From the NCBI RefSeq assembly GCF_009720385.1, contig NZ_ML769303.1:27820-91819 (forward strand): a DNA stretch of 64,000 nt, in the 5' to 3' direction. Below are positions 9,401-17,134 of the stretch, one piece after another. The DNA comes from Catellatospora vulcania (lineage in GTDB: Bacteria > Actinomycetota > Actinomycetes > Mycobacteriales > Micromonosporaceae). Under the pieces are notes generated by a model. That model ran no database searches, was not told where the DNA came from, and saw only the letters and a program-made list of their open reading frames with translations. Every line of letters begins with the position of its first letter. The stretch's first letter is position 1. The position numbers and the translations under genes were made by a program.

Positions 9401-10471
9401 GAACGGCAGCTGCGCGCGATGACCGGCGTGGTGGTGGCCCGGGAGGCCTGGGAGCCGGACAAGGTGCCCGACCACCTGCGGATGACCTTCCGCGTCGAGG
9501 ACGAGCAGGGCAAGATGCTCGCCGAGGGCAAGGACCTCGCCGAACTCAAGCGCCGGCTGCGGGACAAGGCACAGGCCGCGGTCGCCGCGGCAGCCGACGA
9601 CATGGAGCAGCACGGCCTGCGCGCCTGGACCATCGGCCCGCTCGCGAAGGTCGTGGAGCGGCAGCGTGGCGGCTACGCCGTCAAGGGCTACCCGGCCCTG
9701 GTCGACGAGGGCGAGACCGTGGGCGTCGGCGTCTTCGACAGCCCCGGCGAGCAGTGGACCGCGATGTGGCGCGGCACCCGGCGGCTGGTGCTGCTCGGCG
9801 CGCCGCCGCCGCTCAAGTCGCTCCAGGGACGCCTGTCCAACCAGGCGAAACTGGCGTTGAGCCGCAACCCGCACGGCAGTGTCGGCAAGCTCCTGGAGGA
9901 CGTGGTCACCACCGCCGTCGACAAGGTGATCATCGAGGCGGGCGGCCCGGCCTGGGACGCCGACGCGTTCGCGGCCCTGGTCACCAAGGCGCGGGGCGAC
10001 ATGCCCGACACGATGTACGAGATCCTCCAGCAGCTGGACCCGATCCTGTCGACCGCGTACGACATCGACCGGCAGCTCAAGTCGATCACGAACGTGCTGC
10101 TGGTGCGGTCGGTGGCCGACATCAGAGCCCAGCTCACCGGGCTGGTCTACCCCGGATTCGTGGCCGCCACCGGGCTGCGCAAGTTGCCCGACCTGGTCCG
10201 CTACCTGCGCGCGATCGAGCAGCGGCTGGCCAAACTGCCTGGTGCGCCGCAGCGCGACCGGGAGAAGCTGCTGCTCATCGAGGACGTCCAGCAGGAGTAC
10301 ACCGACGCCCGCGCCTCGGTCCGCCCCGGCGCACCCGGCTGGGACACCCTGGCCGAGGTCCGCTGGATGATCGAGGAGCTGCGGGTCAGCTATTTCGCCC
10401 AGTCCCTGGGCACCCCGTATCCGGTGTCCGACAAGCGCATCTACCGGGCCCTGGCGACACTGCCCGGCTGA
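6497..10471 (+). CDS. hrpA: ATP-dependent RNA helicase HrpA
   Basis: A 1324-residue DEAH-box RNA helicase, close to the usual HrpA length of about 1300. From the N-terminus: Walker A GETGSGKTT near residue 112, the DEAH box in DEAHERS, TSAT (motif III), LATNVAETSLTVPGI (motif V) and QRKGRCGR (motif VI). The helicase-associated domains and the long HrpA-specific C-terminal region follow. The family unwinds or remodels structured RNA and ribonucleoproteins using ATP. The ATG at 6497 has no good Shine-Dalgarno, but TATCCT at 6481-6486 could serve as a -10 box giving an almost leaderless message. Confidence 0.95.
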   Translation: MTSQSESAPLRNRPPRNPSQLPELRKRVDELMAQDRRRLARRLDGVRRTKPGPALDAAMAQITSAVVTAEEKLALRAAGVPAVTYPAELPVSQKRDDIADAIRDHQVVIVAGETGSGKTTQIPKICLELGRGVRGLIGHTQPRRLAARTVAERIAEELDTPLGGVVGWKVRFTDHVGDQTMIKLMTDGILLAEIQHDRSLSMYDTLIIDEAHERSLNIDFILGYLKQLLPKRPDLKVIITSATIDPERFAAHFSTAVVGGEPVPAPIVEVSGRTYPVEVRYRPLVVEGDEEDGDEERDQIQAISDAVDELAGEAPGDVLVFLSGEREIRDTAEALRKRNLRHTEILPLYARLSTAEQHKVFQQHTGRRIVLATNVAETSLTVPGIKYVVDPGTARISRYSHRLKVQRLPIEAVSQASANQRKGRCGRLSDGIAIRLYEEADFLGRPEFTEPEILRTNLASVILQMISLGLGDIAAFPFIDPPDRRNIADGLDLLHELGALEAPVRGEPGKLTPLGRKLAQLPVDPRLGRMVLEADRNGCLREVLIITAALSIQDPRERPADKQQAAGEKHARFADKDSDFVAFLNLWNWIKEQQQELSSNQFRRTCKTDFLHYLRIREWQDLESQLRQVVKGMGFTLNTVPADPQRMHQSLLAGLLSHIGMHDPEKRDFIGARNARFSLFPGSSLFKKAPKWVMAAELVETSRLWGRIAAKIEPEWAESLAEHLVKRQYSEPHWEKKQAAVLAYEKVTLYGIPIVAKRKVNFGRIDPTLSRELFIRHALVDGDWETHHEFFHANRDLLAEVEELEHRVRRRDILVDDGTLFDFYDERLPADIVSGRHFDSWWKKARHETPDLLSFEKSMLVNEAAGGVDEDDYPDVWQQGEFELPLTYQFEPGTNADGVTVHIPLPLLNQITPAGFDWQIPGVREELAVALVRSLPKAIRRNFVPVPDYVKEALAGQKPDGQPLLALLERQLRAMTGVVVAREAWEPDKVPDHLRMTFRVEDEQGKMLAEGKDLAELKRRLRDKAQAAVAAAADDMEQHGLRAWTIGPLAKVVERQRGGYAVKGYPALVDEGETVGVGVFDSPGEQWTAMWRGTRRLVLLGAPPPLKSLQGRLSNQAKLALSRNPHGSVGKLLEDVVTTAVDKVIIEAGGPAWDADAFAALVTKARGDMPDTMYEILQQLDPILSTAYDIDRQLKSITNVLLVRSVADIRAQLTGLVYPGFVAATGLRKLPDLVRYLRAIEQRLAKLPGAPQRDREKLLLIEDVQQEYTDARASVRPGAPGWDTLAEVRWMIEELRVSYFAQSLGTPYPVSDKRIYRALATLPG

Positions 10472-10506
10472 CGCCCACGGACCGCGCCAGGCGGACACAT
10501 GACTTG

Positions 10507-10558
10507 GCGGGCCCACAACTTCTGGGTTGTAGATACAACCCAGAAGTTGTGGGCCCGC
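10507..10558. terminator. 24-bp perfect palindrome (family B, copy 1)
   Basis: Bases 10507-10530 pair perfectly with 10535-10558 over the 4-base loop AGAT. It lies between the convergent hrpA gene and a membrane-protein operon, so it can terminate both. The arm core ACAACTTCTGGGTTGT recurs in a diverged copy at 43496-43534. Confidence 0.8.
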
Positions 10559-10562
10559 GTGG

Positions 10563-11627
10563 TCAGTCCTTCTCCAGCTTGATGGTCTGCTGGTCGGCGG
10601 GCGGGGTGAGCATGACCGTCGACTCCTCGGGCAGCGGCGGCGGCGCCGGGCTCTGCGGGGCCGGCGGCGTGCTGGGAGCGGGCGGCGTGGCTGCCTGCGG
10701 CGGGGCCGAACGCTGCGGCGGCACGGGCGGCTGCGCCACCGGCGGAGCAGCCTGCGCGGGCGGAGCAGCCTGCGCGGGCGGAGCGGGCGGAGCGGGCGGA
10801 GCGGGCGGCGCCGGGAAAGCGGGCTGCGCCGGAGGAGTCGGCTGGGTCGGGGCCTGCGCGGATACCGCGGGCTGGGTCGCCGCGGCGGCGACCGCCGACT
10901 CGGCCGCCGGAGTGCGGCGCGGCAGCGGCGGGGCTTCGCCCGGCGGAGCAGCCGCGACGGGCGCGGCCTTCGACCGGGCCGCCTTCGGGGGTTTCGGCGG
11001 AGCGGCCTGCGGGGGCGCGACCGGAGCCGGGGGCACGTGCACCGTCGGCACGCCCTGCGGCGTGGCCCGCGGGTAGTGCAGCGACGGCGGCGGCACGTCC
11101 GGCAGGCCGGTGTAGCCCGCCTCGCCGGGCACGCTGGTGAACGCCCGGGTCTGGTCCGCGGGCACGGGCGGGCGTCCCTGCTGCAGCGGGTACGCAGCCA
11201 GCGCGACGGTCTCGTCGGCCAGCCGCTCGTGCTTGCGCCAGCGGCGCGGGCTCACCACGGTGGCCAGCAGCGGCACCGCCAGCACCAGGCCGAGGCCGGA
11301 CTGGCCGACCGCCCCGCCCATGTGCACGTCGAGCAGGCCGAACGTGTCGGCATAGGACTCCGACCAGCCCGCGGCCCACACGGTCATGCCGAGCATGCCC
11401 AGGCCGGCCAGGAACGGGCCGATCGGGGACAGCCGCACCATGGTGAGGATCGCGTAGAGGATGCTCGCCAGCAGCAGCGCACCCGCGGCCACGACGGCGT
11501 CGAGGACCGCGGCCGGCGCCCCGCCGGACACCCACATGGTCTGGAAGGCGCTGAGTCCGGTGCCGGTCAGCAGAAAGATCGCCGGGGCGAACACAAGCGC
11601 GAGCAGAAACGATCCAATATGGCGCAT
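10563..11627 (-). CDS. Membrane protein with long Pro/Ala-rich C-terminal tail
   Basis: A 354-residue protein of unknown function. The first 130 residues hold four hydrophobic segments (FLLALVFAPAIFLLTG; AVVAAGALLLASILYAILTM; FLAGLGMLGMTVWAAG; LGLVLAVPLLATVV). The remaining 220 residues are low-complexity Pro/Ala-rich sequence, encoded by short GC-rich direct repeats around 10740-10815, ending in EESTVMLTPPADQQTIKLEKD. Its N-terminus (MRHIGSFLLALVFAPA) resembles that of the next gene (MRHVWSLLAGIVITPLA), suggesting a duplicated pair. It lies 14 bases downstream of that gene in the same orientation, so the two are probably cotranscribed. Confidence 0.8.
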   Translation of the reverse strand: MRHIGSFLLALVFAPAIFLLTGTGLSAFQTMWVSGGAPAAVLDAVVAAGALLLASILYAILTMVRLSPIGPFLAGLGMLGMTVWAAGWSESYADTFGLLDVHMGGAVGQSGLGLVLAVPLLATVVSPRRWRKHERLADETVALAAYPLQQGRPPVPADQTRAFTSVPGEAGYTGLPDVPPPSLHYPRATPQGVPTVHVPPAPVAPPQAAPPKPPKAARSKAAPVAAAPPGEAPPLPRRTPAAESAVAAAATQPAVSAQAPTQPTPPAQPAFPAPPAPPAPPAPPAQAAPPAQAAPPVAQPPVPPQRSAPPQAATPPAPSTPPAPQSPAPPPLPEESTVMLTPPADQQTIKLEKD

Positions 11628-11641
11628 CCATGCCTCCGGGG

Positions 11642-12220
11642 TCAGACCTTGGTTGGCGCGCTCCAGGATGGCGTATCGATGCCGCTCGCCTCGGCCGGGG
11701 TCCGCAAGTCCGCGAAGCCGTTGAACGAGTCGCGGTCTGCCAGCGTGTTCTCGTAGGGGTCGGCCGGGGACGGGGCGAGCATCTCCGGCCAGCTCGGCCC
11801 GTTCGCCTCCGGGCGGTGCCAGCTGCGCCAGCGCTGCAGGCTCAGCACCGCGATCAGCAGCATCGTCCCGATCAGCCCCAGCACGCCGGTCGACACCGGG
11901 CTCAGCGGGACGACGAGGGTGCCGGAGATCTCCAACAGGTCAGGTAGCGCCTGCTTGGCGGCCTCGGGCCGGGCGATGAGGAAGGCGGTCGCGCCGACGT
12001 AGCTCAACGCCACGAACAGCGGACCGGCAGGTGACACCCGCAGGCTGCCGACCAGGCCGAGCAGCAGGCCGACGACGGCGAACAGCGCCAGCCCCAGCCA
12101 CAGCGGACGGTGACCGCCGACCTGCGCGGCGTCGAACATGACGGCCTGTCCGTAGGCGACGGCGAACCAGGCCAGCGGCGTGATCACAATTCCGGCGAGA
12201 AGGCTCCATACATGACGCAT
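11642..12220 (-). CDS. Four-helix membrane protein, first gene of a pair
   Basis: A 192-residue unknown with four predicted membrane segments (LLAGIVITPLAWFAVAYG; LWLGLALFAVVGLLLGLVG; GPLFVALSYVGATAFLIA; VLGLIGTMLLIAVLSL) and a hydrophilic C-terminus containing DPYENTLADRDSFNGFADL. The topology and N-terminus match the first part of its downstream neighbour, but it lacks the Pro-rich tail. It diverges from the thioesterase gene over about 58 bases. Confidence 0.8.
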   Translation of the reverse strand: MRHVWSLLAGIVITPLAWFAVAYGQAVMFDAAQVGGHRPLWLGLALFAVVGLLLGLVGSLRVSPAGPLFVALSYVGATAFLIARPEAAKQALPDLLEISGTLVVPLSPVSTGVLGLIGTMLLIAVLSLQRWRSWHRPEANGPSWPEMLAPSPADPYENTLADRDSFNGFADLRTPAEASGIDTPSWSAPTKV

Positions 12221-12278
12221 GTGGGGCTACCTTACGGAAATCCCGCCGTGCGTCAACCGTTCGGACGAGGAGCGTACG

Positions 12279-12803
12279 GTGAACGGCGTGATCGACACTC
12301 CGCCGCCCGGCCGGCCGACCGCGTTCTCGCGGGTCACGCTGAGCCGCATCATGACGAACCAGGACGTCAACCTCTACGGCACCGTGCACGGTGGCGTGAT
12401 CATGAAGTTCGTGGACGACGCGGCGGGCGCCGCCGCGGCCCGGCACTGCGGCTTCAACGCGGTGACCGTCGCCATCGACGAGATCACGCTCATGGTGCCG
12501 GTCCGGGTCGGTGACCTGGTGCACGCCAAGGCGCAGGTCAACTGGACCGGCAAGACCTCGCTGGAGATCGGCGTGACGGTGTTCGCCGAACGCTGGAACG
12601 AGGCCGGCCGCGAGCCCGTCAACGTCGCCACGGCGTACCTGGTGTTCGTCGGGGTCGACGCCGACGGCAACCCGCGCCAGGTGCCGCAGGTGATCCCGGA
12701 GAGCCCCGAAGACGTGCGTCGCGCCCACGAGGCCGAGATCCGCCGCGAGCACCGTCTCGCCCGCCGGCAGGCCATCGACAAGCACCGCGCCGACGGCGCC
12801 TGA
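12279..12803 (+). CDS. Acyl-CoA thioesterase, hotdog fold
   Basis: About 174 residues of the YciA/BACH-type hotdog thioesterase family, which hydrolyse acyl-CoA to free acid and CoA. NLYGTVHGGVIMKFVDDAAG is the hotdog helix with its active-site Asp, followed by the beta-strands (VHAKAQVNWTGKTSLEIGV). The C-terminal 40 residues are charged. The GTG at 12279 has GAGGAG 7 bases upstream. The gene is followed by acetoacetyl-CoA synthetase, so a role in CoA-ester balance is plausible but not shown. Confidence 0.85.
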   Translation: MNGVIDTPPPGRPTAFSRVTLSRIMTNQDVNLYGTVHGGVIMKFVDDAAGAAAARHCGFNAVTVAIDEITLMVPVRVGDLVHAKAQVNWTGKTSLEIGVTVFAERWNEAGREPVNVATAYLVFVGVDADGNPRQVPQVIPESPEDVRRAHEAEIRREHRLARRQAIDKHRADGA

Positions 12804-12956
12804 CGCTGCCGCGGGTGGCGGCCCCGACCATGGACCGCCACCCGGCGGTGTGCCCGGACCCAGCGCGGGAACGGCGGGCCAGGTCGGAGAATGATCCGTC
12901 GTGCCATGCGGCAGGATGCCAGCAGCGGGTACGACGAGGTATCGCGGGAGAGGATC

Positions 12957-14900
12957 ATGATGACCGAAGCGCTGTGGACCCCACCGGCCGACATCAGGCA
13001 GCACTCCCGCATCGGCGACTACCTGGGCTGGCTGGCGCGCGAACGCGGGCTGACCTTCGGCTCCTACGACGAGCTGTGGCGCTGGAGCACCACCGACCTG
13101 GCCGGGTTCTGGTCCTCGATCTGGGACTACTTCGAGGTCGTCGCCCATGACCAGCCCACCGATGTGTTGGCCGACGCCACCATGCCGGGCGCGCAGTGGT
13201 TCCCCGGCGCGACGCTGAACTACGCCGAGCACGTGCTGCGCATGCCGGGCGTCGGCGACGACGAGCCGATGGTGCTGGGCTACTCGCAGACCCGCGAACC
13301 GGTCATCCTCACCGCGGCCCAGCTGCGCGAACAGGTCCGCCGGGCACGGGCCGGGCTGCGCCGGCTCGGCGTCGGCGAGGGCGACCGGGTGGCGGCGTAC
13401 CTGCCGAACATCCCGGAGACCGTGGTGCTGATGCTGGCCACGGCGAGCCTCGGCGCGATCTTCTCGTCCTGCGCGCCCGAGTTCGGCACCCGCAGCGTCA
13501 CCGACCGCTGGCAGCAGATCTCCCCGAAGGTCCTGGTCGCCGTCGACGGCTACCGCTACGGCGAGAAGCTCATCGACCGGCAGGGCGAGGTCGCGGCGAT
13601 CCAGGCGGCGCTGCCGTCACTGGCGCACACCGTGCTGCTGCCGTACACCCAGGGCCGGATCGGCCTCGGCGAGCTGGCCGCCGACACCGCCGAGCCGCTG
13701 GAGTTCACGCCCGTCCCGTTCGCGCAGCCGCTGTACGTCCTCTACTCCTCCGGCACCACCGGCCTGCCCAAGCCGATCGTGCACGGCCACGGCGGCATCC
13801 TGCTGGAGCACCTGAAGATGCTCGCCCTGCACCACGACCTGGGCCCCGGCGACCGCTACTTCTGGTTCTCCACCACCGGCTGGATGATGTGGAACTACCT
13901 GGTCTCCGGCCCGGCCGTGGGCGCGGCGATCGTGCTGTTCGACGGCAACCCGGCCGCCCCCGACCTGGGCGCCCTGTGGCGGCTGGCCGAGGAGGCGGGC
14001 ATGACCTACTTCGGCACCTCCGCGCCGTACCTGCTGGCCTGCCGCAAGGAGGGCATCGTGCCGCGGGAGATCGCGGACCTGTCCAAGCTGCGCGGCCTGG
14101 GCTCGACGGGCGCGCCGCTGCCGCCTGAGGGCTACGTCTGGGTGTACGAGAACGTCAAGCCCGACCTGCTGCTGATCTCGCTGTCCGGCGGCACCGACGT
14201 GTGCACCGGCTTCGTCGGCGGCACCCCGCTCAACCCGGTCTACCCCGGCGAGATCGCGGCCCGCGCCCTCGGCGCGAAGGTCGAGGCGTACGACCCGACC
14301 GGCCACTCCGTCGACAACGCGCTAGGCGAGCTGGTCATCAGCGCCCCGATGCCGAGCATGCCGGTCGCCTTCTGGGGCGACACCGACGGCTCCCGCTACC
14401 GCGAGGCCTACTTCGACGTCTTCCCGGGCGTGTGGCGGCACGGCGACTGGATCACCGTCACCGACCGCGGCACCTGCGTCATCACCGGCCGCTCCGACGC
14501 CACCCTCAACCGTGGCGGCGTACGCCTCGGCACCGCCGAGTTCTACTCCGTCGTCGAGGGCATGGCCGAGGTCGCCGACTCGGTCGTCGTGCACCTGGAG
14601 GACGACGAGGGCGGGGCGGGCGAACTCCTCCTGTTCGTGGTCCTCCAGCCCGGCCTGGACCTCGACGACGCCCTCAAGTCGAAGATCGCCCGCGAGCTGC
14701 GTACCGCGCTGTCCCCGCGGCACATCCCCGACGTGATCTACCAGGTCGCGGCCGTCCCGCGCACCCTGTCCGGCAAGAAGCTCGAAGTCCCCGTCAAGCG
14801 CATCCTCACCGGCACCCCGGTGGAGTCCGCCGCTGCCAAGGGCGCCCTGGCCAACCCGGAATCGCTGCTGGCCTTCGAGCGACTCGCCAAGGAGCGCTGA
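12957..14900 (+). CDS. Acetoacetyl-CoA synthetase
   Basis: A 647-residue ANL-superfamily ligase forming acetoacetyl-CoA from acetoacetate, ATP and CoA. The adenylation P-loop is YSSGTTGLPKPIVHGHGG. TTGWMMWNYLVSG and the N-terminal acetyl-CoA-synthetase domain (WSTTDLAGFWSSIWDYFEV) mark the acetoacetate branch. The C-terminal catalytic Lys lies in RTLSGKKLEVPVKRI. Two adjacent ATGs (12957 and 12960) follow GGGAGAGG; either fits. The gene supports use of ketone bodies or recycling of acetoacetate into poly-hydroxybutyrate or acetyl-CoA. Confidence 0.92.
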   Translation: MMTEALWTPPADIRQHSRIGDYLGWLARERGLTFGSYDELWRWSTTDLAGFWSSIWDYFEVVAHDQPTDVLADATMPGAQWFPGATLNYAEHVLRMPGVGDDEPMVLGYSQTREPVILTAAQLREQVRRARAGLRRLGVGEGDRVAAYLPNIPETVVLMLATASLGAIFSSCAPEFGTRSVTDRWQQISPKVLVAVDGYRYGEKLIDRQGEVAAIQAALPSLAHTVLLPYTQGRIGLGELAADTAEPLEFTPVPFAQPLYVLYSSGTTGLPKPIVHGHGGILLEHLKMLALHHDLGPGDRYFWFSTTGWMMWNYLVSGPAVGAAIVLFDGNPAAPDLGALWRLAEEAGMTYFGTSAPYLLACRKEGIVPREIADLSKLRGLGSTGAPLPPEGYVWVYENVKPDLLLISLSGGTDVCTGFVGGTPLNPVYPGEIAARALGAKVEAYDPTGHSVDNALGELVISAPMPSMPVAFWGDTDGSRYREAYFDVFPGVWRHGDWITVTDRGTCVITGRSDATLNRGGVRLGTAEFYSVVEGMAEVADSVVVHLEDDEGGAGELLLFVVLQPGLDLDDALKSKIARELRTALSPRHIPDVIYQVAAVPRTLSGKKLEVPVKRILTGTPVESAAAKGALANPESLLAFERLAKER

Positions 14901-14922
14901 CCCGACCGACACCGGCACTTTC

Positions 14923-14987
14923 ATAGACGCCGGCCTATCTGATCGAGAATGATCTACGTTTTCTCGATCAGATAGGCCAGCGTCTAT
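14923..14987. terminator. 27-bp palindrome at convergent gene ends (family A, copy 1)
   Basis: The arms 14923-14949 and 14961-14987 pair with one mismatch in 27 positions around an 11-base loop. It lies between the acetoacetyl-CoA synthetase gene and the oppositely oriented TIGR03089 gene. The outer arm ATAGACGCCGGCCTATCTG is almost identical to the one at 33695. Confidence 0.8.
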
Positions 14988-15022
14988 TGGGTGCGGGGCC
15001 GGGGTCGGGGTCGCGGCGCGGG

Positions 15023-15736
15023 TCAGGGGATGAGGCGGGCCCGCTCCGTGGCGGCGCGGGTGTCGAGGATGCCGGGGGCGGTGCGGTACGACAGGACCAG
15101 CGACGCGCCGGCGGCGATCGGCGCGGTCAGCCAGTCCATCGGGCGCGGGTGCGCCGCGATGTCGATCAGCACCCGGTCGCCCTTGCCGATCTCCAGCTCC
15201 TTCGCGCGGGCCAGCGAGCGCTCCGCCAGCTCGGCGTGCGTGATCGAACCGCCGCCACCGGGCAGGCCGACCAGCGAGGGCGCGCCGGGGTCGGCGGCCG
15301 GGCCGCCGTAGAAGTCACCGTGGGCGCGGGCCGAGCTGACCCAGTCCGACACGCCCGCCGGCAGGTTGCGCAGGGGCAATGCGAACGGGTGCAGGCTGAC
15401 GGCGTACGTGTCCGGCGCGGCCGCGGCGGCCTCGGGTTCGACGAAGGCGACGTCGGCGGGCACGTCCGCGCTGTGCGACACGGCCAGACCTGCCGTCCAA
15501 CTGGCCAGCATGATCGAGGCGGTCTGCCAGTGCGGGGGCAGCGAGATCGAGGCGACGCTGCCCGGGCCGAGGCCGCACCCGTCGACGAGCAGATTCGCCG
15601 TCTTGGACACCCAGTTGGCCAAGGTCGCGCCGGAGAGCTCCGTGCGCTCGCCCGTCGCGTCGTCGTACCAGGTGAGAAGGGGTTTTGCCGGATCGGTGGC
15701 GACCGTCGCGGCGAAGAGCTGACCGATAGTGGACAC
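15023..15736 (-). CDS. TIGR03089 family protein (partial AMP-binding fold)
   Basis: A 237-residue actinobacterial protein resembling the N-terminal third of an acyl-CoA ligase (LLTWYDDATGERTELSGATLANWVSKTANLL; SISLPPHWQTASIMLASWTAGL) but lacking the ATP-binding P-loop and the C-terminal lid. It matches what I know of the TIGR03089 family, whose role is unknown. The GTG start is preceded by TAGCCT six bases upstream on the minus strand, suggesting a leaderless message. It diverges from a glycosyltransferase gene. Confidence 0.75.
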   Translation of the reverse strand: MSTIGQLFAATVATDPAKPLLTWYDDATGERTELSGATLANWVSKTANLLVDGCGLGPGSVASISLPPHWQTASIMLASWTAGLAVSHSADVPADVAFVEPEAAAAAPDTYAVSLHPFALPLRNLPAGVSDWVSSARAHGDFYGGPAADPGAPSLVGLPGGGGSITHAELAERSLARAKELEIGKGDRVLIDIAAHPRPMDWLTAPIAAGASLVLSYRTAPGILDTRAATERARLIP

Positions 15737-15771
15737 GTGGTCAGGCTACCGACACTGCCGCGTCGTGGACC

Positions 15772-15799
15772 TTGCCATGGGGCATGTCGGGCGTAGTCT
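15772..15799 (+). promoter_or_regulatory. Sigma-70-type promoter for the GT4 gene
   Basis: TTGCCA (15772-15777), a 16-bp spacer and TAGTCT (15794-15799). Transcription would start near 15806, leaving a leader of about 88 bases before the GTG start. Confidence 0.45.
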
Positions 15800-15893
15800 G
15801 AAGCGTGACTGCTGTGAAACAGCGCACAGTCTCACAACCGCAGAGCGGCGGTCGGCTGGGCTGCGCTGCACACCCCCACAAGGAGTGTTCACC

Positions 15894-17042
15894 GTGACGA
15901 TCGCTCGCTCTCCCCGGGTGCTTGTCGACGCCACCAGCGTCCCCGCTGACCGCGGCGGCGTGGGTAGGTATCTCGACGGCCTGCTCGGCGCACTCGCCGA
16001 CCATTCCGACATCGACCTGGTCGTGGTCTCCCAGCGGACCGACCAGGAGCGCTACGCCCGCACCCTGCCGCACGCCCAGGTCCTCGCCGCGCCCGCCGCG
16101 GTGGCCCACCGCCCGGCCCGGCTGGCCTGGGAGCAGACCGGCCTGCCGCTGCTCGCCCAGCAGGTCGGGGCGCAGGTGCTGCACTCGCCGTTCTACACCT
16201 GCCCGCTGCGGGCCAGCTGCCCGGTGACGGTGACCGTGCACGACGCGACGTTCTTCACCGAGCCGGAGCACTACGAGAAGTCCCGCGGCACCTTCTTCCG
16301 GTCCGCGATCAAGACCTCGCTGCGCCGGGCCGAGCGGGTCATCGTGCCCAGCAAGGCCACCCGTGACGAGCTGATCCGGCTGCTGGACGCCGACCCGACC
16401 CGCATCGACGTGGCCTACCACGGTGTCGACCACACCGCCTTCCACGTGCCCGGCGAGGAGGAGAAGGCCCGGGTGCGCTCCCGGCTCGGACTCGGGGAGC
16501 AGGGCTACATCGCCTTCCTGGGCGCGAAGGAGCCCCGCAAGAACGTCCCGAACCTGATCCGGGGCTGGATCGCGGCGGTGCGCGACCGGATCGACCCGCC
16601 CGCGCTGGTGCTGGCCGGCGGCCAGGGCCACGACGACGAGATCGACCGGGTGGCCGCGGAGGTGCCGGCCCACCTGCGGCTGCTGCGCCCCGGCTATCTG
16701 CGGTACGCCGACCTGCCCGGCTTCCTCGGCGGGGCGGTGCTGTGCGCGTACCCGAGCCACGGGGAGGGCTTCGGCCTGCCGATCCTGGAGGCGATGGCCT
16801 GCGGCGCACCGGTGCTGACCACGCCCCGGCTGTCGCTGCCCGAGGTCGGCGGCGACGCGGTCGCCTACACCGGCCAGGACGCCGACCACATCGCCAAGGA
16901 CCTCGCCATCCTGCTCGACGACGAGCCGCGCCGGTCGGCGCTGGGCGCGGCGGGCCTGGCGCGGGCGAAGGAGTTCAGCTGGAGTTCCAGCGCCGACGCG
17001 CACGTGACCGCCTGGCAGCGGTCGCTGCGGCACCAGCGCTGA
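15894..17042 (+). CDS. GT4-family glycosyltransferase, probably mannosyltransferase
   Basis: A 382-residue GT-B enzyme. The N-terminal acceptor domain begins VLVDATSVPADRGGVGRYLDGLL. The C-terminal donor domain shows FLGAKEPRKNVPNLIRGW and SHGEGFGLPILEAMACGAPV, the EX7E-type donor-binding motif of GT4 retaining transferases. The GTG at 15894 has AAGGAG 8 bases upstream. The adjacent mannose-1-phosphate guanylyltransferase gene suggests a GDP-mannose donor and a product such as a lipid-linked or surface mannan. Donor and acceptor are inferences. Confidence 0.87.
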   Translation: MTIARSPRVLVDATSVPADRGGVGRYLDGLLGALADHSDIDLVVVSQRTDQERYARTLPHAQVLAAPAAVAHRPARLAWEQTGLPLLAQQVGAQVLHSPFYTCPLRASCPVTVTVHDATFFTEPEHYEKSRGTFFRSAIKTSLRRAERVIVPSKATRDELIRLLDADPTRIDVAYHGVDHTAFHVPGEEEKARVRSRLGLGEQGYIAFLGAKEPRKNVPNLIRGWIAAVRDRIDPPALVLAGGQGHDDEIDRVAAEVPAHLRLLRPGYLRYADLPGFLGGAVLCAYPSHGEGFGLPILEAMACGAPVLTTPRLSLPEVGGDAVAYTGQDADHIAKDLAILLDDEPRRSALGAAGLARAKEFSWSSSADAHVTAWQRSLRHQR

Positions 17043-17134
17043 GCAGCCCGCACCCCAATCACTAGCAGGCGAATGCGGCTTGTGTCACGGGCGGGGTGCG
17101 CCTGCTGTTCACACCCGTCAGGCAGAATGGGCGG

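Noticed and set aside
6383-10516. A 1377-codon open frame on the minus strand opposite hrpA, and similar long antisense frames elsewhere
   Set aside because: High GC removes stop codons in the antisense frame. The translation is low-complexity Arg/Gln/Val/Asp-rich with no domain, while the plus strand encodes a canonical HrpA.
10740-10815. A CRISPR-like or satellite array of short GC-rich repeats
   Set aside because: The repeats are in frame within a Pro/Ala-rich coding tail, have irregular length and no spacers.
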